From contig JAAMPI010001468.1 of the NCBI GenBank assembly GCA_013054445.1, forward strand, positions 1-14,137: DNA of 14,137 nucleotides. The letters are read 5' to 3'. A model generated the notes under the pieces. That model did no database searches. It saw only the letters and a program-made list of their open reading frames with translations, and was not told the origin of the DNA. Position numbers and translations under genes: made by a program. Source of the DNA: Cudoniella acicularis (Eukaryota; Ascomycota; Leotiomycetes; Helotiales; Helotiaceae). Position 1 is the first letter of the stretch; each line of letters starts with the position of its first letter. This document shows positions 8,850 through 14,137 of this stretch, in pieces.

Positions 8850-10700
8850 GGATCTATCGTGAATCAAAAGCGCATTGCTGGCAATGGGACTCAGTGGCAA
8901 GTGGGTAGCAAAAGAGGGAAACGCAGGAGAAGGGGGGATTCAGAGCTAGAGTAGAGTGAATCTATCAAACAACTTAAAAGCTTGAAATGTCATTTTCTCT
9001 CTTCTCTTTTAAATCTCCACACTACTGTTAGATGTTCTGACAAACTTGCGAATCGCGAAATATCTCGTCGGCAATTCAGAGTGTCGGTGCGGGGAATTTG
9101 ACCCCAAAACTTCACAGAACAAAGACTACGCAAAGGTGTGGTGGCTTTTGAAGGAAAGAAAGAGAAACTTTTTAGGTGCTCATAAAAACTTGCCGTCATT
9201 AAATTATTTGGAAGTGTTTCAATGAGTCCATTTCGCGAAGCAGCGAATTAACCCTACAAAAACCTGCGCGCCTTTTTAGCGAGTGCCCTCCACGCAACTA
9301 CAGTATAATACCCTAGAGGCTAGAGAGCTGTTCTGGTGGAAAGTCACGATATTCCCACTATAAATTTTTTTTTATTTTGACCAAAAGAAAAGAGAGAGAA
9401 AGCTTCAGTGCTTCACATTAGAAAAGGTTGCTAAAGTTCATGAACATTATGCACAATGGTTACGACGAGAGAAGAGGATCAATGGAATAATTTGCTAACA
9501 TGCACAGAGAGGGGACGCAGTGTTCCTGCCGCCACGCAAACAAACATGCCATTTTCATCACTTCCCCGCAGAAGTGCCCCTGAACTAGCATCGCTTCACC
9601 AACCACAACAATTCAAAACTCATCTGCTAGCAGTTTTCTGAGAGAAGTATTTGGTAATAGGCGCTTCTATCGGACTTCAAAACATGGAGACTTCCGTTTA
9701 TTGTCTCTGTCTTTAACCTTTTTTTACTTTTATTTTCTGCTTGATTTCATTGGGAAATGAACTAGCGAGCCGTGTCTTACATGTCTCCACACTTCACCGG
9801 CGTATCATGTGTATGTGATAGAGTGTTCAGTTTCACCACGTAATGACTCAGAAAGTCATTAGATCCAAACTCCAGGTATTGCTGAAGCCAGCTGTGCACA
9901 CTGGGAAATACGGAGGTATATATACTGGTATTGTGCCTTTGGTTTCGCGAATGGCGCTGTGAATCTGCGTTCACGACCCTGAGCCGTGGGCTGCGGGGAA
10001 CTGACCCGGGCTGAATGCGCACAGTCGTTCGTAAGGGAACCCCAGTTTCAGCCCCTCAGTGTAGAGTGGACGCTATACGCCATTCAGTAATACGGAAGTA
10101 CTCCGTATGGCTGCGCACACGGGATAGGTTGTCTAGTCTGATGTGGCCATAATGCCACATGTCGGCTTCATCCAATTCGGAAGTCAATCCCGAGACCATG
10201 GGAAGACTTCGAAGGGTCAGTTCAAGCATTGTTCAATCTCAGATTCTCAACTCGCGTGCGCCGCCTGGCTTCTGCATCTCACCTAGAAGCGAGGAAATTG
10301 TTGGTCCTAGCCTTTTCATTCCCGTGCCCCATTGCTGTGAATTTGGCTTTTCCAGTGAACACATAGCACGCAATTCCCCGGGTTCTCGGAACACCAGCCT
10401 TGTGAGCCACGCCCCTCGTTTTAAAATTTCCAATAAGCTTGGCATTCCCGGGCATGCACCCCTGAAGGTTGCCCGATTTCAATGACAAGACACCAACTCC
10501 CACAGAAGAGACCGAGACTTTTTTAAAAGCAACAGGAAAAACTTGAGAACACGGCTCGATCGACTTTTTCTCCAATGGTGGCTTTCACAAAGCGACTAGA
10601 AGCTCGCACCGGCGACTTAAACACTCGACATCCTCGACTGCTTTTGCGTTGCTGTCGTTAGAGAGGCGAAAACCTCCAACACGATCATTTAACGTCAACA
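8850..10700. other. Long intergenic region, no gene seen
   Basis: Nearly 1.9 kb without a supportable gene. The longest frames (10159-10485 plus, 108 codons; 10279-10575 minus, 98 codons) overlap on opposite strands, show no domain, and have no paralogue here. A small perfect hairpin lies at 10090-10108. The last 100 bp should hold the promoter and leader of the rhodopsin-like gene; the leader ends in CAACAATGG, a good fungal start context. No TATA box was evident there. Confidence 0.5.
10090..10108. repeat. Short perfect inverted repeat
   Basis: Arms ATACGGA (10090-10096) and TCCGTAT (10102-10108) flank a five-base loop AGTAC. It could be the core of a regulatory palindrome or an end of a small non-autonomous element. 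No matching partner was found elsewhere in the window. Confidence 0.5.
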
Positions 10701-11845
10701 ATGGCGGAACTGCCCCAGATTCCATTGACTGAAGCCGATCACCATGCCGCCATGGTGTTTGTTGCCGTCACTGTGCCACTCCTTGCAGTCGCACTCGCTA
10801 GTTTGGCTGCGCGGATTACTCACAAAATCCAATCGCAGTTGAGTCTTGGATGGGAGGATTATCTCATAGCCGTGGGAGTTGTAAGAAATCCTAATACCCA
10901 GAAGTTTAAAGGTGGCAAACAGCTGACCTTTATGAGGTCTTGGCCGTCGTTGACTGGGCTTTACTCCTAGTCCCTATTGCGTTTTACGTGAACACATCTC
11001 TAGCTTCAATCACGATGTCTAATCTAATGTTCACCATCAAACTAGGCGTTCTTGCAGTTCCCATTTGGTCGATTTCCATCGCTTGCATCAAAGCCAGCGT
11101 GGGTATTCAGCTTCTACGTTTTCATCAAAGCAGAAAATGGGATTTATTCCTGTATGTGGTCATGGGGCTTGTGGTCGTTACATCAATCGGCTTCGCCTTG
11201 TTCGACCTCTTCCAATGTATTCCCTTGGCAGCTACATGGAACACCACTATCACAGGAGCAAGATGTGTGAGCACCGATTCATATCGCGCCGTATCAAACG
11301 CCCAATCCAGTATTTCCATCGCCACCGATTTGATTCTCTCTTTCTTCCCCTTGACCTTCCTCCACAAACTTCGTCGACCGATCGCAGAAAAGGTTCTCGT
11401 TGGAGTACTTATGGCAATGGGAATGATGGCATCTGGAGCTTCGATCACTAAAGCCGTCCTAGTGATCCAATGGCCGCATGCAGTCGACAGTTTCTCACTC
11501 GGCTTTGCCATCTCGACCTGGACTTGTGTTGAGATGTTCCTGGGTATCACGGCCGCTTGCCTGCCGACATTGAAATCGAAATTCCAGCGTCTTCTCGCCT
11601 TGCTTGGAATTGATTTCACATTTGATGGCTCGCATACCCTCCGCAGTATAAGTGGAGGAGGTGGCACAGCGACAAGGATGGAACCGGTCTCGGAAAATAA
11701 CGAGAATCACAATCATTTGAGCTCTGTTTATACCGAAGATTCCTCCAATTTGAGCACCACGGCTGGAAGAGATAATGGGAATGGACGTAAAGAATGGGAA
11801 GGGCTTCCGAGAACAGAGAGAAGGGGGGTTATGCATACTGTATGA
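10701..11845 (+). CDS. Fungal rhodopsin-like seven-helix integral membrane protein, two exons
   Basis: Exon 1 is 10701-10880 and exon 2 10937-11845; the 56-nt intron (10881-10936) has donor GTAAGA, a CTGAC branch site and is phase 0. The joined product is 362 aa. Seven hydrophobic helices fall at about residues 14-38, 51-76, 94-121, 128-157, 175-203, 213-238 and 247-276. Marks of the fungal rhodopsin-domain family (PTH11-like and DUF-type plasma-membrane proteins) are GWEDYLIAVG after helix 1, KASVGIQLLRF in helix 3, FQCIP...W after helix 4 (residues 152-161), a Cys in the next loop (GARC) and PTLK after helix 7. It lacks the retinal-binding Lys context of true opsins and no CFEM domain precedes it, so it is not a light sensor by sequence; a receptor-like role is assumed for the family but unproven. 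The C-terminal tail of about 85 residues is polar, Ser/Asn/Gly-rich and probably cytosolic and disordered. It appears intact. Confidence 0.88.
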
Positions 11846-13099
11846 AATTGGGTTGAATATGTGTAGGAGTACCAAGGATGGAGCCAGGAGTTTGGGGTTC
11901 ACGGTGGCACCTATGGATGGGTTTTTTTTCGTTATATGGTTTGGGATTCTGCTGAGTGTGATATTATCTTCGTTTGCTGTCACGGAAGTCTGGTCATTTC
12001 TGTCATTTGCAAAAAAGAAGACGAGTGCGCATCTGCTAAGAGAAAAGGATACGACCAAGGTGTTTGCTCTAACCTAGTAGCTAATGTTGCTGAAAAAGTA
12101 ATCATTAACTCTGTCAATTGAAAGCTTTCAACCTTTCCCAGAGAAGCGGGGTTTATAGCGCAACTGCATGGTAAGAGTAGCATTGCATTGAGATCTGCTG
12201 CAGGGCTTCCACTAGCTTGCATGTCGCACCAGATCCCCTGGGCTTATCTGTATCAGACGTACTGTAACGTGATATTGATTTGGCGTCATTACGTCAAGGT
12301 TGCAGGGCGGTTAGGTACTGACCCAAGTCCAGAAGGCTGCATACGAGTGTCACTGGACTCACCACTTCTTCTATCCACGCTTCTGGGACTCTTGAAATAA
12401 ACGTGTTTGATCCCAAGTTCAGAGTATCAATGAACATTGCAGCTCGACATGAATGAAATATGAGTATACTATGATATAAAGATTGAACTCCACCTTTTTG
12501 GTCCTGGATTGAGAATATGATTCCCCTTTCCTCTTCAAATAAAGTTTGTTGCTGCAACAATTTTCATGGCAATTAAATAAGCGTACTTGACCAAAGGATT
12601 TTGCCACTGAAATATTATAGCGTAATTATTATTGTATCGTACTTAATTCGGTTAAAATTTGAGCTATCAGCTGCGAGAGCTATCGGGACGGCCCGAACCC
12701 CGCCTGCTCCCTCCCTCCCGTCTTAGCCGGTGGGGAAAAAAACCATCGATGTCTTTCATTCTTCGAAAACTCATATTTGGTGGGCTAATAATCCAGAGAT
12801 GGATCAGATACGGCTGTTTCAAGCGTGAGTAAGAAAGCCATCCAAATTCACATGTGTCTTTCTAAGTTCGTTACCGCGTAAAAACTGATGGATTTCTAAA
12901 ATCTAAATGTGTTAGTGTTACATATACGGAGGCACAGCGGTTGAGTATTGTTAGAGCACTAGCAGGGGCTAGCCACTGTACCAATACGCTTATCCTAATA
13001 AGGTAGTAGGTTTTACAACACCAAAACATCAAGCCAGACGCGTTTTCATCGCACTTCTATGATTTTATAACCTTAGTTTGTGTTGTTTTATCTCTTAAA
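11846..13099. other. Intergenic region, no gene seen
   Basis: Contains the 3' end of the rhodopsin-like gene and then about 1.2 kb of AT-rich sequence with only short frames lacking motifs. A cluster of small hairpins lies at about 12950-13010 (CTAGC/GCTAG at 12959-12972 and CTTAT/ATAAG at 12989-13003), shortly before the transposase remnant; it may be part of the transposon's leader or left end. No terminal inverted repeat could be matched to a partner. Confidence 0.5.
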
Positions 13100-13911
13100 A
13101 TGTTCGGCTTTTTAGACCTCGTTCTTAATCCTCTTCTAGGGCCTTTAAGGCCCTGCCCTCACCCTCCTATTCGCAAACCGAAGGCTTCCCAGCTGACACG
13201 CGATCAGCGACACGACTGCTAGCTTCTCCATTTAATTAGCTGGCTATATTCACAAATCCACAAGCATACTAGATATACTACTCGTCAAATCCAAACCGCA
13301 TGCTAATCTCAAGCTTAGGCTACCCCTAAAGAGTGTTCTGGAAGGCTACCTCTTCTTCACAAGCTCAAGCCGAAAAGCTAGTCGAATTCGTGTACGCATC
13401 AGCCCAAAACCGGCGAATGTCCTTCCAAAAGCTTGTAGAAGTTATGGATTTTGGGATTAAAAATGATGCTATTCGTATAGCACTTTTAAGAGAAGGATTT
13501 CACCGGCGATTAGTAATGCGAAAGCCTCCGATTACAGAGAAAAACCGACAACTTCGAAAAGCATGGGCTCTTGAGCATGTTGAATGGACAATAGTACAAT
13601 GGTACGAGATATTATAGACAGATGAGACTTGTATTACTGGCGGACGGCATACTTGTACGTGGGTGACACGCCATGCAGGTGAAGAGTGGGACCCAACCTG
13701 TATAGTTGAGAAACACCAGAGGAAAAAAGGATGGATGTTTTGGGGCTGTTTTCATAGGCATACAAAAGGGCCGGGTATTTTCTGGGAAAAGGATTGGGGC
13801 TTAATCAATAAGGGCTCGTACCAAGCGCATACGGTCCCTATTATTCACGGGTATATTGAGTTGATGAGGAGGCAAGGTGTACACCTAAAGCTTATGCAGG
13901 ATTAGGCTGCT
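13100..13911 (+). pseudogene. Tc1/mariner-family transposase, broken and truncated
   Basis: From an ATG at 13100 the frame reads into LTRDQR and, after a TAG at 13220-13222, into SQIHKHTRYTTRQIQTAC, which matches the helix-turn-helix DNA-binding part of fungal Tc1-like transposases. Two further stops follow (13304-13306, 13316-13318), then a frameshift around 13340-13360. The new frame gives EKLVEFVYASAQNRRMSF, RKPPITEKNRQLR, then a TAG at 13615-13617, TDET (first catalytic Asp), CTWVTR, KKGWMFWGCF, KGPGIFWEKDWG and LMQD (second catalytic Asp), followed at once by a TAG at 13903-13905. About 270 residues remain of a usual 340 or so; the third acidic catalytic residue and C terminus are missing, replaced by the palindrome cluster. 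All stops are TAG or TAA and can each come from one C-to-T or G-to-A change, which fits RIP-type decay. It cannot be active. Confidence 0.88.
13138..13154. repeat. Perfect short palindrome inside the transposase remnant
   Basis: AGGGCC and GGCCCT flank TTTAA. It sits within the N-terminal coding part of the decayed transposase, so it may be coincidental. Confidence 0.4.
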
Positions 13912-13912
13912 C

Positions 13913-14035
13913 GATGGGTACCCGTGGGTAGGAGTAAGGAGAGTTACTCCTACCCGCGGGTATACCCATGTACGGGTACCCATCTACGGATAGACCCGCG
14001 GGTAGGTGGGCATACCCGTGGGTTGCCAAGAACCC
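13913..14035. repeat. Palindrome cluster with a near-perfect 18-bp hairpin
   Basis: Arms 13920-13937 and 13944-13961 pair at 17 of 18 positions around a six-base loop; allowing a 2-nt bulge the pairing extends outward to GATGGGTA/TACCCATG. Beyond it the ACCCGyGGGT core recurs (at about 13920, 13952, 14000 and 14014), with GGGTACCC at 13916-13923 and 13974-13981. The cluster begins exactly where transposase similarity ends, so it looks like a small inserted element or a rearrangement joint. The terminal repeats of a host element could not be defined because the window ends soon after. Confidence 0.7.
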
Positions 14036-14073
14036 GTATAAAAATGAAGATATACTTTTATTTAATCTTTTAA

Positions 14074-14137
14074 TTATTCTCCTAATTATTTCTCCTAATT
14101 ATTTCTCTTAATTATTTCTCCTAATTATTTCTCCTAA
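14074..14137 (+). repeat. Tandem repeat of a 13-bp unit, truncated by the window edge
   Basis: Five copies of TTATTTCTCCTAA in a row: the first is 12 bp (one T short), the third has a C-to-T change, the others are identical. The array reaches the last base of the window, so its true length is unknown. Confidence 0.9.

Noticed and set aside
10159..10575. Overlapping 108- and 98-codon frames on opposite strands as genes
   Set aside because: They shadow each other, have no recognisable domain and no supporting context; length alone is not evidence here.
10701..11845. True light-sensing opsin
   Set aside because: The helix pattern and the FQC...W and PTLK marks fit the fungal rhodopsin-like family without a retinal-binding Lys motif in the last helix.
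14074..14137. CRISPR array
   Set aside because: The 13-bp units are head to tail without spacers, and the window is eukaryotic.

Overview
The window looks like a gene-poor stretch of a filamentous ascomycete genome (Pezizomycotina). Reasons: short GT-AG introns of 44-60 nt with CTAAC/CTGAC-type branch sites, a CT-rich 5' leader, long AT-richer intergenic spacers, fungal-type protein families (NmrA-like, fungal rhodopsin-like membrane protein, AKR7-like reductase), and a decayed Tc1/mariner copy whose stops fit C-to-T decay. A placement near Leotiomycetes is possible but not shown by the sequence.

Layout, left to right. Positions 1-1001 (minus): a decayed gene for a secreted, cysteine-rich, N-glycosylated protein, with two frameshifts and one in-frame stop, running off the left edge. 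1002-2413: no convincing gene. 2414-3711 (plus): an intact six-exon NmrA-like NAD(P)-binding protein of 343 aa, one intron being of the rare GC-AG class. 3972-4132 (minus): a Pol III tRNA-like gene with good A and B boxes, a T-run terminator and an unusually long structured insertion in the anticodon region. 4133-5609: no firm gene. 5610-6720 (minus): an intact four-exon aldo-keto reductase of 316 aa with a complete catalytic tetrad. 7639-7899 and 8483-8725 (both minus): two small cysteine-rich proteins that are diverged paralogues of each other. 8850-10700: a long gene-free stretch. 10701-11845 (plus): a two-exon, seven-helix fungal rhodopsin-like membrane protein of 362 aa. 11846-13099: no gene seen. 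13100-13911 (plus): a Tc1/mariner transposase pseudogene. 13913-14035: a dense cluster of palindromes including a near-perfect 18-bp hairpin. 14074-14137: a 13-bp tandem repeat that runs off the right edge.

The genes do not form an evident pathway: the two oxidoreductase-fold proteins and the membrane protein are widely spaced, on different strands, and no biosynthetic backbone enzyme, transporter or transcription factor lies between them. The most unusual items are the paired small MC-start Cys/His proteins, the tRNA-like gene with a long folded insertion, and the palindrome cluster abutting the broken transposase.
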